Shown here piece after piece: positions 18,245-29,350 of a DNA stretch of 64,000 nt (positions are counted from its first letter, which is position 1; every line of letters begins with the position of its first letter). The notes under the pieces were generated by a model. That model saw only the letters and a program-made list of their open reading frames with translations, did no database searches and was not told where the DNA came from. This DNA is from CAWIHA01 sp963835855 (GTDB taxonomy: Bacteria > Acidobacteriota > Terriglobia > Bryobacterales > Bryobacteraceae). The position numbers and the translations under genes were made by a program. The DNA lies in assembly GCA_963835855.1 (NCBI GenBank), contig CAWIHA010000038.1, positions 17,924 to 81,923 on the forward strand, written 5' to 3'.

Positions 18245-19537
18245 TTACCGGGTGTTCGTCTCGTCGAACGTAATGCTCGTGCCGGCTTCGTACTTGTGAT
18301 AGTTGCGGAAATCGAGCGTATTGTGGGTGCAGTTGTTCGTGCCTCGCTGGCAGCTCAAGTTCTCCGCGTGCACGGGCAGCAGGAACTGGCCTTCACCGAT
18401 CCGCACGTACTCGTAATCGACGGCGCTTTCAACCGTATCCAGCGGGAAGCCCTCGGGAATCTGGCGGGCTTGCATCTCAATCCGTAGCACGCGTCCGCTC
18501 TTCGGGTCGATCCACACCGAACCCTTGTAGGCAGGAACGATGGACTGGGAGGCCGCCTGCACGCGCCAGCGAGAGTACAGCCGCGTCACCTCGAAATTGT
18601 AGACTCGAGCCTCAGCTCCCGAAACGAGAGATTCCCTGGAGAGATGGAAATCCGCCGCCGTGGCCGGAGATAAAAGCTCGCGAAGGGCCGTGCCGAACTC
18701 GCCGATGGACCACGCTCCCTCTATCTGCTGCATTTCCTTGTTTACCGGTTTGTTGTTGATCGCGACATGCCGGTAGCTCTCGCGCCCGTCCTCGTATACC
18801 ACCTCGGCCGACACCACGTCGAGCGGTTCCCAGTCCACGGGGCGCGTCGTGCTGGCGAAGCGCGCGATGTATTCCTTACAGATGTAATTAGGAAGCTGCT
18901 CGGAGAAAGACTCAGCCGCGGCGCGCGCCTTCTCGATCAGAGGATCGGGAGGCGGAACCGGCGCGGCAGACGGCTCGCTTGTCGCGGTGGCCTGCCGTTT
19001 TGGCGGAATTCCATGCGCCAGCGTGGGAGGGCCGGGATCGTCCGCATCGCGCGGCGCTGAAGGTGGCGCTGTTTGCGTCGGTGCGGGAGCGGACGCATAG
19101 TCAGGAGCATTGGCGGGTGCATTGCCGCCTGCGACTGCCCGATCCAGGTAGACATTAATCGCCGAGAGATAACCTTTCTGATCTTCCGCCGCCTCTACTG
19201 AGACCTGGCAGCCGGGTTCGAAATCGGAGGCCTTGATCTCTTCAGGGCCCTTGTAGAACTTCGTTTTCTCGATCCGCTGAAAACTGAGAACCCGGCCGTC
19301 GGCGGCCTCGACCACCAGCAACTTGTCATCTACGCTGCGCAGCGTGCCGCTGAACTTCTCAAGGGCGTCCTGGGGAGTGTTCTTCCCGCTTTTGTCCTGC
19401 TTGCCGCGACTTGGCCAGGGAAAAGGCAGCCCGTTGCCGCCGCTTCCCGAAGGCCCGCCCTGCGGATACCCGCCAGGGTACTGCGCCGCGAGCGGTAACC
19501 CGGCCGCGAGCGCGAAATACAGTAAAGCGCGCCTCAT
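18245..19537 (-). CDS. Secreted protein of unknown function
   Basis: 430 residues with a signal peptide (RRALLYFALAAGLPLAAQ). A Gly/Pro-rich spacer is followed by an OB-like module (GTLRSVDDKLLVVEAADGRVLSF), a long Pro/Ala linker, and a C-terminal domain with PNYICKEYIARF, a run of beta strands and the pair CQRGTNNC. I know this type from Acidobacteriota but no function is assigned. The ATG at 19537 is chosen over the upstream frame (19633), because GGGAAAGAG precedes it and the signal peptide starts there. Confidence 0.65.
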   Translation of the reverse strand: MRRALLYFALAAGLPLAAQYPGGYPQGGPSGSGGNGLPFPWPSRGKQDKSGKNTPQDALEKFSGTLRSVDDKLLVVEAADGRVLSFQRIEKTKFYKGPEEIKASDFEPGCQVSVEAAEDQKGYLSAINVYLDRAVAGGNAPANAPDYASAPAPTQTAPPSAPRDADDPGPPTLAHGIPPKRQATATSEPSAAPVPPPDPLIEKARAAAESFSEQLPNYICKEYIARFASTTRPVDWEPLDVVSAEVVYEDGRESYRHVAINNKPVNKEMQQIEGAWSIGEFGTALRELLSPATAADFHLSRESLVSGAEARVYNFEVTRLYSRWRVQAASQSIVPAYKGSVWIDPKSGRVLRIEMQARQIPEGFPLDTVESAVDYEYVRIGEGQFLLPVHAENLSCQRGTNNCTHNTLDFRNYHKYEAGTSITFDETNTR

Positions 19538-19571
19538 CTCTTTCCCGCGTTGCTGAACGCTGCTTACTTGG

Positions 19572-19688
19572 ATGTGCGCCGAGGCGGAAAGGTTGCCTTG
19601 CCACGCCTGTATCGTCGGCGAGCGCGGCGACAACGAGGTGCCGCTCTGGTCGGCGGTTCACATCGCCGGCATCCCGCTGGACCATTAA
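19572..19688 (+). pseudogene. Relic of an L-lactate/malate dehydrogenase
   Basis: A 38-codon plus-strand reading contains HACIVGERGDNEVPLWSAVH, then IAGIPLDH and a stop. This is the active-site region of LDH/MDH (normally IGEHGDSEVPLWS with the catalytic His, then GVPL). The catalytic His has become Arg and everything upstream and downstream is missing. It lies between the secreted protein gene and glgP, antisense to the 5' side of the former. A larE gene, linked elsewhere to lactate metabolism, is far away at 35632. Confidence 0.6.
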
Positions 19689-19903
19689 CTCCCTGGCTTC
19701 AGAGAGGCCGCTTCACCCAACGTGCCCGGAGCTTGCATTGTGCCCACAGCTTTTGCCGGAAACTGCGCCATGTGGGGGCGTCGAGAAAGGTCGCCAAGTA
19801 TTGCGGGAAGCCGGCCCACGCAGGTATTGGGCGCCAGCGCTCGTCGAATGGGCGAAGCCGCCGGAAATGGTACATGTGCCAGGCTAGGGCGCGCAGGGCG
19901 CCC
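19689..19903. other. Gene-free gap with a coding-like minus-strand patch
   Basis: Between the dehydrogenase relic and glgP the minus strand reads in frame from about 19880 to a stop at 19699 (HMYHFRRLRPFDERW, later FPQYLATFLDAPTWRSF). Amino acid composition is protein-like but I recognise no family and there is no start or ribosome site. It may be another relic or only a readthrough of the glgP region. Confidence 0.25.
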
Positions 19904-22432
19904 TCACCGCTGCCACAAAATTTGCGGGGCTTCGAGCGGTACGAATGCGCCGGGCTTCGATGCAACGATGCGCGGCGTGTAGTCGCTGGCGGGGCGAGTT
20001 GCCGGCACGCGCGCCGAATACACGAAGCCGTTGGCTGTGCCAACTAGCGGTTGGCCGCGGGTCATCGCTTGGCGGACCGCATCGCCGCCATCCTGCGGAT
20101 CGGCGTAAAGCTCGACTCGCGCGGCTTCCGGATCGAGTTCATCCAGGTAGACCTGCACCTCAAAAACATGCTCGCCATCGTGCGTCCCGGCATGGAGGGC
20201 GCCAAATCGGACGTGCGGCCAGTGATAGGCGAGAGCGCGTTGCCAGCCGACCAATGAAACCCCGAGCTGGCCGCCCGCGGCGACGCGCTCGGAATATGCG
20301 GCGGCGGCGGGGAGGTAGTGCTCCTCGGTGTATTCGCGCACTACGCGGTTGGCTGAGAACAGAGGCGTCAACCGCGATATACTCTCCCGCATCCTCGCGA
20401 CCCACGCCTTCGGAATGCCCTTTTCGTCGCGCGCGTAAAATTCGGGGATCACCTGGCGCTCGAGCGTGACATAAAGCGCCTCGGCGTCGGCCCGATCCCA
20501 GGCGGGATCATCGCCGTGCTCTTTTCCGTCGCCGATTGCCCATCCCACGGCCGGCGAATACGCCTCGGCCCACCAGCCATCCAGCTCCGAGAGATTCAAG
20601 CCGCCGTTGGCGAGCACCTTCATCCCGCTGGTGCCGCTCGCCTCCCAAGGGCGCCGGGGCGTGTTGACCCAGACATCCACGCCTTGAACCAGCCGCTCGG
20701 TCATCAGCATGTCGTAGTCGCTGAGAAACACGACGTGGGAACGGACTTCGGGGCGGCGAATGAATTCGCTCCACTGCCGGATCATCGCCTGGCCGTTGCC
20801 ATCCTGCGGGTGCGCTTTGCCGGCGAGAATCAACTGGAGGGGGCGCTTTCGATTCGTGAGTATCCGGACGAGCCTCTCGGAATCGTAAAGAAGCAGGTTG
20901 GGCCGTTTGTATGCCGCAAAGCGGCGCGCAAAGCCCAGCGTCAGGGTATCGAAATCGAAGATGCGCTCGGCTTCCGCGACCTCCTGCGGAGACGCTCCTT
21001 GGCCGGCGCGCTGCCGGGCAAGCCGTTTTCGAGTGTACTCAATCAGGCCCTTGCGGGCGTTCGTGCGCAGTTGCCACAACTGGGAGTCTCCGGCCGAACG
21101 TAGATCCGCCTCCATGTGCTCCATCTCCCCCAGCCACCGCTCGGCGCCGCATGTCTGGGACCAGAGGCTACAAGCGTCCTTGGACTCCCACGTCGGGACG
21201 TGTATGCCGTTAGTGACATGGCCTACTGGAATTTCGGCTTCCGGCCAGCCAGGAAAGAGTCCCTGAAAAATGCGCCGGCTCACTTTCCCGTGCAGACGGC
21301 TTACTCCATTGATCGAGGCGCTGCCGCGCATGGCGAGGTAAGCCATGTTGAACGGCTCCGAGGCGTTGTTTCGATCCCGTCTCCCGAGCGCCAGAAGATC
21401 CAGGAACGAGATGCCGAGGCCGTGTTCCGCATACCGCTTGAGGTATCGCTCCATCAACTCGGGGGCGAACCGGTCGAAACCCGCCTCAACCGGCGTGTGG
21501 GTGGTAAAGAGGTTGCCGGCGTGTGTGATGGCCAGGGCCACGTCGAACGGTTGCTTGCTCTCCGCCATGTAGGAGCGCGCGCGCTCCAGCACGGCGAATG
21601 CGGCGTGGCCCTCGTTTAAATGGCAAACTTCGGGGCTTAGGCCGAGTGCGTGCAGCAGCCGCCATCCCCCGATGCCCAGGACAATCTCCTGCTTGATGCG
21701 CATCTCCGGCCCGCCGCCATACAGCTCGCTGGTGATGCCGCGGTACGCGGGCGGGTTGGCCGGATCGTTCGAGTCGAGCAGATACAAAACCCTCCGGCCA
21801 ACCTGAACCTGCCATGCGCGAACCCAGAGCTTGAGCCCCGGGAGCGCGATCGGCAGCCGCAACCATTCCCCGTTGGCTTGGCGCAAGGGCCTGACCGGCA
21901 ACTGTCCTGGGTCGTTGAACGGATACAATGCTTCCTGTTCCCCGTGCGGGCCGATCTCCTGGCGAAAATAGCCCTGCTGGTAGAGCAGGCCGACGCCCAC
22001 GACGGGCACGCCCAGATCGCTCGCGGCCTTCAATTGATCGCCGGCTACATTGCCCAGCCCGCCGGAATAGATCGGCAGCGCTTCGCTCAACATGTACTCC
22101 ATGCTGAAGTACGCAACCAGCGTGAGCGGCGAATCCGGGTGCGCCTTCTGGAACCATGCCGGCGATTGGTTGGCTTCGCGCCTCTCTTTGAGGAGCTCGT
22201 CTACTCTCTCGCGGTAAGCCGCTTCAGACAACACGGTTTCGAGTTTCTCTTGTGAGACCGTCTGCAGGACGACCCAGGGGTTCTCGGTAAGCGCCCATAG
22301 CTCGGGATCGAGCCGGCCCCATAACTCATCAGCCGAATGATTCCAGGACCAACGCAGATCCAGCGCCAGCTCCATAAGAGCATCCGGGCCCTGCGTTTCC
22401 GAAGGACGGTTTGTATCTGCTGGGTTACTCAT
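19904..22432 (-). CDS. glgP: Alpha-glucan (glycogen) phosphorylase
   Basis: Releases glucose 1-phosphate from glycogen or maltodextrin. The 842 residues begin with the short N-terminal domain (DUF3417) of the archaeal/bacterial long phosphorylases (ALDLRWSWNHSADELW). Next come AYFSMEYMLSEALPIYSGGLG, NEGHAAF, and the PLP-lysine loop PWEASGTSGMKVLANGGLNLS (about 20670-20600). GAGGA lies a few bases before the ATG. It follows pgm by 52 bases on the same strand, so the pair converts glycogen to glucose 6-phosphate. Confidence 0.95.
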   Translation of the reverse strand: MSNPADTNRPSETQGPDALMELALDLRWSWNHSADELWGRLDPELWALTENPWVVLQTVSQEKLETVLSEAAYRERVDELLKERREANQSPAWFQKAHPDSPLTLVAYFSMEYMLSEALPIYSGGLGNVAGDQLKAASDLGVPVVGVGLLYQQGYFRQEIGPHGEQEALYPFNDPGQLPVRPLRQANGEWLRLPIALPGLKLWVRAWQVQVGRRVLYLLDSNDPANPPAYRGITSELYGGGPEMRIKQEIVLGIGGWRLLHALGLSPEVCHLNEGHAAFAVLERARSYMAESKQPFDVALAITHAGNLFTTHTPVEAGFDRFAPELMERYLKRYAEHGLGISFLDLLALGRRDRNNASEPFNMAYLAMRGSASINGVSRLHGKVSRRIFQGLFPGWPEAEIPVGHVTNGIHVPTWESKDACSLWSQTCGAERWLGEMEHMEADLRSAGDSQLWQLRTNARKGLIEYTRKRLARQRAGQGASPQEVAEAERIFDFDTLTLGFARRFAAYKRPNLLLYDSERLVRILTNRKRPLQLILAGKAHPQDGNGQAMIRQWSEFIRRPEVRSHVVFLSDYDMLMTERLVQGVDVWVNTPRRPWEASGTSGMKVLANGGLNLSELDGWWAEAYSPAVGWAIGDGKEHGDDPAWDRADAEALYVTLERQVIPEFYARDEKGIPKAWVARMRESISRLTPLFSANRVVREYTEEHYLPAAAAYSERVAAGGQLGVSLVGWQRALAYHWPHVRFGALHAGTHDGEHVFEVQVYLDELDPEAARVELYADPQDGGDAVRQAMTRGQPLVGTANGFVYSARVPATRPASDYTPRIVASKPGAFVPLEAPQILWQR

Positions 22433-22484
22433 TGAATCCTCGCCTCCTCAAGGGCATTGGGAAGAGGTTTCTTCTGGGCGCCCA

Positions 22485-24149
<1,665 letters not shown>

Positions 24150-24205
24150 TTCTTCCCCTCTATAATCTACTGTCGCGCGCCCCGCGCGACAGCAAGGAGA
24201 TGGTT

Positions 24206-24282
24206 TGGGGTGGGTGACGGGATTCGAACCCGCGACATTCGGAACCACAATCCGACGCTCTACCACCTGAGCTACACCCACC
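24206..24282 (-). tRNA. tRNA-His (GTG)
   Basis: A cloverleaf folds on the minus strand, including the extra 5' G of tRNA-His paired with C73. The 8-bp acceptor is GGTGGGTG/CACCCACC, with a TAGCTCAGGTGGTAGAGC D-arm, the anticodon stem CGGAT/TTCCG with loop TTGTGGT (anticodon GTG), and the T-loop TTCGAAT. The 3' CCA is encoded. Confidence 0.97.
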
Positions 24283-24365
24283 GCGGGCGGGAAATCCACA
24301 GCTAGTTTAACATAGCGGTGCAGCCGCGCCGAAGCCGCAGCGCGAGACCCTGCACCGCAAAAGCG

Positions 24366-25817
24366 TTACTTCAGCCCCGCCTTCTTCCAAAGCTCGTCGA
24401 CCCGGCGTGCAACCTCGCCGCTCATGCGGATCACGTCCGGCCACGGGCGCGCAAAGCCTTCTTCAGGCCACTTGCGCGTCGCATCGATGCCCATCTTCGA
24501 ACCGTAGTTCGCCAGGCGGCTGGAGTGATCGAGCGAATCGATAGGCCCCAGCGCAAACTCGATGTCGCGCTCGGGGTCGATATTGTTGAGCGCCCTCCAG
24601 GCGGTCTCGCGAACGTTCTGCACATCAACGTCCTCGTCCACCACCACGATGCACTTGGTAAACATCGCCTGGCCCATGCCCCAGATAGCGTGCATCACCT
24701 TGCGCGCATGGCCGGCGTACGACTTGCGCATCGAGACCAGCATCAGGTTGTGGAACACGCCCTCGGCCGGCATCGAGATGTCGCGGATCTCGGGAAGTTG
24801 CAGGCGCATAAGAGGCAAAAAGATGCGTTCGATCGCCTTGCCCATATAGAAGTCTTCCATCGGAGGCGGGCCGACGATCGTCGCCGCATAGACGGGCTTC
24901 TTCCGCTGGGTGATGCAAGCGGCGTGAAACACCGGATAGTCGTCGGCGAGAGAGTAGTAACCGGTGTGATCGCCGAAAGGCCCTTCGCGCCGCAGCTCGC
25001 CTAGCTCGACGTAGCCTTCGAGCACGATTTCCGCGTTCGCCGGAACTTCGAGGTCCGAAGTCTCGCACTTCACCATCTCCACCGCCTTGCCGCGCAGGAA
25101 GCCGGCGAACATCATCTCGTCGAGATCGGGCGGCAGCGGCAGCACGGCGGCAAACATAGTGACCGGATCGGCGCCGATGGCCACCGCCACATCCATGCGC
25201 TTCTGGCGGCCCTCGGCCAGCAGCCGGCGGTAATGCTCGGCGCCCTGCTTGTGCGTCTGCCAGTGCATGCCGGTGGTGCGCTCATCGAAAACCTGCATGC
25301 GGTACATGCCGCAGTTGCGCTTGCCGGTCTCGGGGTTCTTCGAGAACACCAGCGGCAAAGTGATGAAACGCCCGGCGTCTTGAGGCCAGCAGTGCAGGAT
25401 CGGATAATCGAATAGCGAGAACGCATCGCGCCGGATTACCTCCTTCACCGCGCCGCTGGAGACCGTGCGCGGGAAAAACGAGCCCAATTCGGCCAGCTTC
25501 GGCAGCATTTTCAGTTTGCCGAGCAAGCCTTCGGGCGCCTGCATTTGGAAAAGCTCGGAGATGCGCCTGGCGGCCTCTTCGATCGAAGAGACATCGAGCG
25601 CTAGCTCCATACGCCGCATGCTGGCGAATGCATTCATGAGCACCGGAATCGCCGAGCCTTTCGGCTTTTCGAAAAGCAGCGCCGGGCCGCCGCGCTTCAC
25701 CGCGCGATCGGCGAATTCCGTGATCTCGAGGACCGGATCGACCTCGAAGGAGATCCTCTTCAGCTCGTTCTCCTTCTCGAGCCTGCGAATGAAGCTGCCG
25801 AGATCGTCGTAGGGCAT
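24366..25817 (-). CDS. UbiD-family (prenyl-FMN) decarboxylase
   Basis: 483-residue UbiD-like decarboxylase, a family that uses prenylated FMN made by a UbiX partner to remove carboxylates from aromatic or unsaturated acids (ubiquinone or menaquinone pathway, or aromatic degradation). Conserved stretches are FEVDPVLEITEFADR, NCGMYRMQVFDERTTGMHWQ, GEL-RREGPFGDHTGYYS with its acidic catalytic region, and FTKCIVVVDEDVDVQ. No ubiX is in the window, so the pathway is not fixed; menaquinone synthesis would be usual for this phylum. It is divergent from fabG. Confidence 0.9.
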   Translation of the reverse strand: MPYDDLGSFIRRLEKENELKRISFEVDPVLEITEFADRAVKRGGPALLFEKPKGSAIPVLMNAFASMRRMELALDVSSIEEAARRISELFQMQAPEGLLGKLKMLPKLAELGSFFPRTVSSGAVKEVIRRDAFSLFDYPILHCWPQDAGRFITLPLVFSKNPETGKRNCGMYRMQVFDERTTGMHWQTHKQGAEHYRRLLAEGRQKRMDVAVAIGADPVTMFAAVLPLPPDLDEMMFAGFLRGKAVEMVKCETSDLEVPANAEIVLEGYVELGELRREGPFGDHTGYYSLADDYPVFHAACITQRKKPVYAATIVGPPPMEDFYMGKAIERIFLPLMRLQLPEIRDISMPAEGVFHNLMLVSMRKSYAGHARKVMHAIWGMGQAMFTKCIVVVDEDVDVQNVRETAWRALNNIDPERDIEFALGPIDSLDHSSRLANYGSKMGIDATRKWPEEGFARPWPDVIRMSGEVARRVDELWKKAGLK

Positions 25818-25934
25818 AAGGGCTTAGCTCGCTGTGACGCGCAGCTTTTATTATCATTGAACTTTGCCCGCCCAGCTTGAGCCTGGGCAACTGAAATGGC
25901 GGCGCACACAGCCGCCGGTGCAAACGGAGAGGAA

Positions 25935-26669
25935 ATGACAAATCGGATTGCTTTTGTTACAGGCGCAAGCCGCGGCATAGGGCGCGCCATCGCGCACGCG
26001 CTCAGCCGCGCCGGCGCCAAAATCATCGTTGCTTCAAACGAGGCGGAAAATAACGAGAGAGTCGCCGGAGAAATCCGCGCCTCAAACGGAGAGGCGATTA
26101 CGGTCTTTCTAGACCTGGCCTCGCCCGACTCCATCAAAGAGGCCGTTGCCGCGGCGCTCAAAGCGTTTGGCCGCATCGAGATTCTGGTCAACAACGCCGG
26201 CATCACTAAAGACGGCCTCGCCGTGCGCATGAAGAAAGAGGATTGGGACCTCGTGCTCGCCATCAACTTGACCGGCGCGTTCCTCACCTCGCAGCAGGTC
26301 TTGATCGGGATGCTACGCGAGCGTTGGGGGCGCATCGTAAACGTGGCGTCGGTGGTCGGACAGGCGGGCAATGTCGGCCAGGCGAATTATGTGTCCTCCA
26401 AGGCCGGCATCATCGGCCTCACCAAAGCGCTGGCGCAGGAAGTCGCCAGCCGGAATATCACGGTGAACGCGGTCGCGCCCGGCTTCATCGAGACGGATAT
26501 GACCGCGAAGCTCCCTCAGGAAGTGCGCGACCGCATGCTGGCCACGATTGCGCTGAAGCGCATGGGCCAGCCCGAAGACGTCGCTGCGGCGGTGAAATTT
26601 CTAGCCAGCGACGAAGCCGCTTACATTACCGGCCACGTGATCAACGTGAACGGCGGCATGTATATGTAA
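25935..26669 (+). CDS. fabG: 3-oxoacyl-ACP reductase (SDR family)
   Basis: NADPH-dependent short-chain reductase of fatty acid elongation. The 244 residues have the cofactor loop TGASRGIGR, NNAGITKDGL, the Ser of NVASVVGQAGN and the YVSSKAG Tyr-Lys pair, then GFIETDMTAKLP. This is the canonical FabG pattern and length. The ATG at 25935 follows GGAGAGGAA; the longer open frame to 25896 lacks such a site. The next gene begins one base after its stop. Confidence 0.92.
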   Translation: MTNRIAFVTGASRGIGRAIAHALSRAGAKIIVASNEAENNERVAGEIRASNGEAITVFLDLASPDSIKEAVAAALKAFGRIEILVNNAGITKDGLAVRMKKEDWDLVLAINLTGAFLTSQQVLIGMLRERWGRIVNVASVVGQAGNVGQANYVSSKAGIIGLTKALAQEVASRNITVNAVAPGFIETDMTAKLPQEVRDRMLATIALKRMGQPEDVAAAVKFLASDEAAYITGHVINVNGGMYM

Positions 26670-26670
26670 G

Positions 26671-28257
26671 GTGGATGGCGCGTTGATTGCGACCTCCTCA
26701 TCCCCGCGCTTTCGCGAGCGGCTGCTTCTGGGAATAACGCTGCTCCTCGCCGTTTCGAGCTTTTTCATCGCAACGCGGCACATGTCGCACTCGTTGTGGT
26801 TCGATGAATTCCTCACGGTCCATGTCGCGCACCACGGAACGCTCCCGCAAGTGGCCGCGGCGGCGATGACGGAGAGACCCTATCCCCCAGTATTCTTCCT
26901 TGTTGTCCACTATTGCCTGCGCTTCTGGGACAACGAAACCGGCTTGCGGCTGCCTTCCGCGGTCTTCGGAGCTTTCGCCGTCGTTGCCGTGTTCCTGCTG
27001 GGCCAGGCGCTGGCCGATAGCCTCACCGGCGCGCTCGCGGCTTTCTTATTCGTCCTGACGCCGGGGGTGTTCCGCTACTTTGTGGATGGAAATGCGTATA
27101 CGCTGCTGATCCTCGCGGTGACCCTTTCCAACCTGTACTTGTTCCGGGCAGTCCGCTCCGACAGGATCTCAGACTGGCTGCTCTATGCCCTGTTCGCCTT
27201 GCTGGGGCTCGGGACGCACGCTTTTTTTGCCCTTTATTTAGGCGCCCAATTACTTGGGGGCCTCTATCTGAAGTGGTCCGCCAGGCCGGCTGCGAGCGCG
27301 CCCTACAAACGGTTTCTGGCGGTGGTGTCCGTTTTGTGGCTCATCGATCTGGTTTGGGTTCTTTTCTATCTCCAGCATGGAGGGTATCGCCGGCCGTTCC
27401 TTTTCTCCCGGCTGCCGCAGATGGGCAATCTCGTTTCCATTGCCGCAATGTACCCCGGACCTCTGTCGATTGGATATCGAGTCCAGCTCATCCCTTGGGC
27501 TTTGCTTCAACTGCTGGGTACGGCGGCTTTGTTCATCGAGCGCAGGAAAACGTTTTGGTTCGTGGCAATTGCAGCGGCATTCTCTCTCGCGACCATCACT
27601 CTGTTTCTCAAGGCGACTCAACCATTCGTTGCCTTCAAATTCGGGTTAGGCGTCTTCCCGCTGGCATGCATCCTGGCGGCATACTCACCGAAGCTCTTCG
27701 GCGCTGGAGAGCTGCGACTCGGGTTCCCCTGGATGAACTTGGCAAGAGGCTGCACCTATGCAGTGATCGCCGGCTACTGCATCGGCGGGGCGGCATTCAT
27801 CGTGACCGCGGACACTGCCGCATTCGGTTATCAGGACTGGAGAGGCGCTGCGCGGTTTCTGAGCAGCCATGCCACGCCCGAGGACGCAATCGTCCTTTCC
27901 CTTCACTATGACGTTGCTCCGCTCGGTTACTACTACAAGGGGCCAGCGAGATTTTTCGGCGTCACGGAAAGGGAAGAGGCACATGGTCTTGCCTCAAAAC
28001 TCCTGCTGGAACCAGGCTCGCCGCACCGGGCAGCGTGGATTATTGTCAGCACGCTCGCGAATGAGAGCCCGCTTGTGTCCAAATTCACCGAAATCAAGAG
28101 GCACGACTACCAGGCGCAAACACAAAAGCTGATTGCAGCGCTCAAAGAGCGCGGCCTGTCTGCCGCCCTGGCAGCTCGCTTCCAGAGGATCAACGTGGTG
28201 GTCGCCAGCCGCGACCCGAGCCGGGTTCCGTCTCAAGTCCAGCCCGGAATCCAATGA
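26671..28257 (+). CDS. GT39/ArnT-like polytopic glycosyltransferase
   Basis: 528-residue membrane protein with about 11 hydrophobic segments. The first extracytoplasmic loop has the typical HSLWFDEFLTVHVAHHGTLP, where GT-C enzymes carry the acidic catalytic residue, followed by RPYPPVFFLVVHYCLRFW and GLRLPSAVFG. This arrangement fits ArnT/PMT-like enzymes using polyprenyl-phosphate sugars; the acceptor is unknown. The start is GTG one base after the fabG stop, suggesting co-transcription by position rather than function. Confidence 0.78.
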   Translation: MDGALIATSSSPRFRERLLLGITLLLAVSSFFIATRHMSHSLWFDEFLTVHVAHHGTLPQVAAAAMTERPYPPVFFLVVHYCLRFWDNETGLRLPSAVFGAFAVVAVFLLGQALADSLTGALAAFLFVLTPGVFRYFVDGNAYTLLILAVTLSNLYLFRAVRSDRISDWLLYALFALLGLGTHAFFALYLGAQLLGGLYLKWSARPAASAPYKRFLAVVSVLWLIDLVWVLFYLQHGGYRRPFLFSRLPQMGNLVSIAAMYPGPLSIGYRVQLIPWALLQLLGTAALFIERRKTFWFVAIAAAFSLATITLFLKATQPFVAFKFGLGVFPLACILAAYSPKLFGAGELRLGFPWMNLARGCTYAVIAGYCIGGAAFIVTADTAAFGYQDWRGAARFLSSHATPEDAIVLSLHYDVAPLGYYYKGPARFFGVTEREEAHGLASKLLLEPGSPHRAAWIIVSTLANESPLVSKFTEIKRHDYQAQTQKLIAALKERGLSAALAARFQRINVVVASRDPSRVPSQVQPGIQ

Positions 28258-28352
28258 TGCAACCCCGCAGCGGGATGTAAGCGTCTCTTGCATCCATCGC
28301 GTCGCGCTGGGCCGCACAGCGATCCGCGTGACCCGGCTGTGCGGAACGTCAT

Positions 28353-29252
28353 ATGATGCCTGGTATGGCCCCTCCCGATTCCAAGTTCCGCATCGGTCTG
28401 ATACAGATGGCGTGTTCGGCCGATCCGAACGAAAATCTGGCCAAGGCGCAGTGGCGCATCCGGGAGGCCGCGGCCAAGGGCGCACAGATCATCTGCCTCC
28501 AGGAGTTGTTCCGGACGCAGTATTTCTGCCGCGAGGAAAACGCCGGCTTGTTCGCGCTCGCCGAACCGGTGCCGGGGCCAACCACGGAGTGTCTGGGCGG
28601 GCTTGCGCGCGAGCTGCGGATCGTGATCGTGGCCCCGCTATTCGAGCGGCGGGCGCCGGGTGTTTACCACAACACGGCCGCGGTGATCGGCACGGATGGC
28701 CGGATTGCCGGGCTCTACCGCAAAATGCATATCCCAGACGATCCGCTCTACTACGAGAAGTTTTACTTCACGCCAGGCGATCTCGGCTTCCCGGCGTTCG
28801 ACACCCCGTTTGGGCGCATCGCCACGCTCATCTGCTGGGACCAGTGGTATCCGGAGGCGGCACGGGTGGCGAGTCTCGCCGGCGCCGCGGTGCTGTTTTA
28901 CCCTACGGCGATCGGCTGGCATCCCGCGGAAAAGCAGGAGCACGGCGCCGCGCAGCTTGACGCCTGGCGCACCATCCAGCGCGCGCACGCGATCGCAAAT
29001 GGCGTGTACGTCGCCGTGGTGAACCGGACCGGTTACGAAGGGCCGCCCGAGCGCGGTATCGAGTTCTGGGGATCGTCGTTCATCGCGGACCCATTCGGGC
29101 AAGTGATCGCGGAAGCGCCGCCGGGGGAGGAAGAGATTCTCGTCGCCGAGTGCGACCCGCAGCGGATCGACGTGACACGCCGCAATTGGCCCTTCCTGCG
29201 CGACCGCCGCATCGACGCCTACACGCCGCTGCTTGAGCGCTGGCTGGTGTAG
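28353..29252 (+). CDS. aguB: N-carbamoylputrescine amidase-like nitrilase
   Basis: Carbon-nitrogen hydrolase of 299 residues. The catalytic triad is visible as Glu in IICLQELFRTQYFC, Lys in LYRKMHIPDD and Cys in TLICWDQWYPEAAR. The surrounding sequence (PTAIGWHPAEK, EFWGSSFIADPFG) is close to AguB, which makes putrescine from N-carbamoylputrescine. The agmatine deiminase partner aguA is not in the window, so the assignment rests on family similarity. Confidence 0.87.
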   Translation: MMPGMAPPDSKFRIGLIQMACSADPNENLAKAQWRIREAAAKGAQIICLQELFRTQYFCREENAGLFALAEPVPGPTTECLGGLARELRIVIVAPLFERRAPGVYHNTAAVIGTDGRIAGLYRKMHIPDDPLYYEKFYFTPGDLGFPAFDTPFGRIATLICWDQWYPEAARVASLAGAAVLFYPTAIGWHPAEKQEHGAAQLDAWRTIQRAHAIANGVYVAVVNRTGYEGPPERGIEFWGSSFIADPFGQVIAEAPPGEEEILVAECDPQRIDVTRRNWPFLRDRRIDAYTPLLERWLV

Positions 29253-29350
29253 CAGTAAGGTCATTAGTGGCGGGCGGCGGTGCTCTGGACCATGGCCGGG
29301 CACCGAAGTAGGCTACACTGCGGGCTAAAGATGCTCAACGAGGAAGTAGC

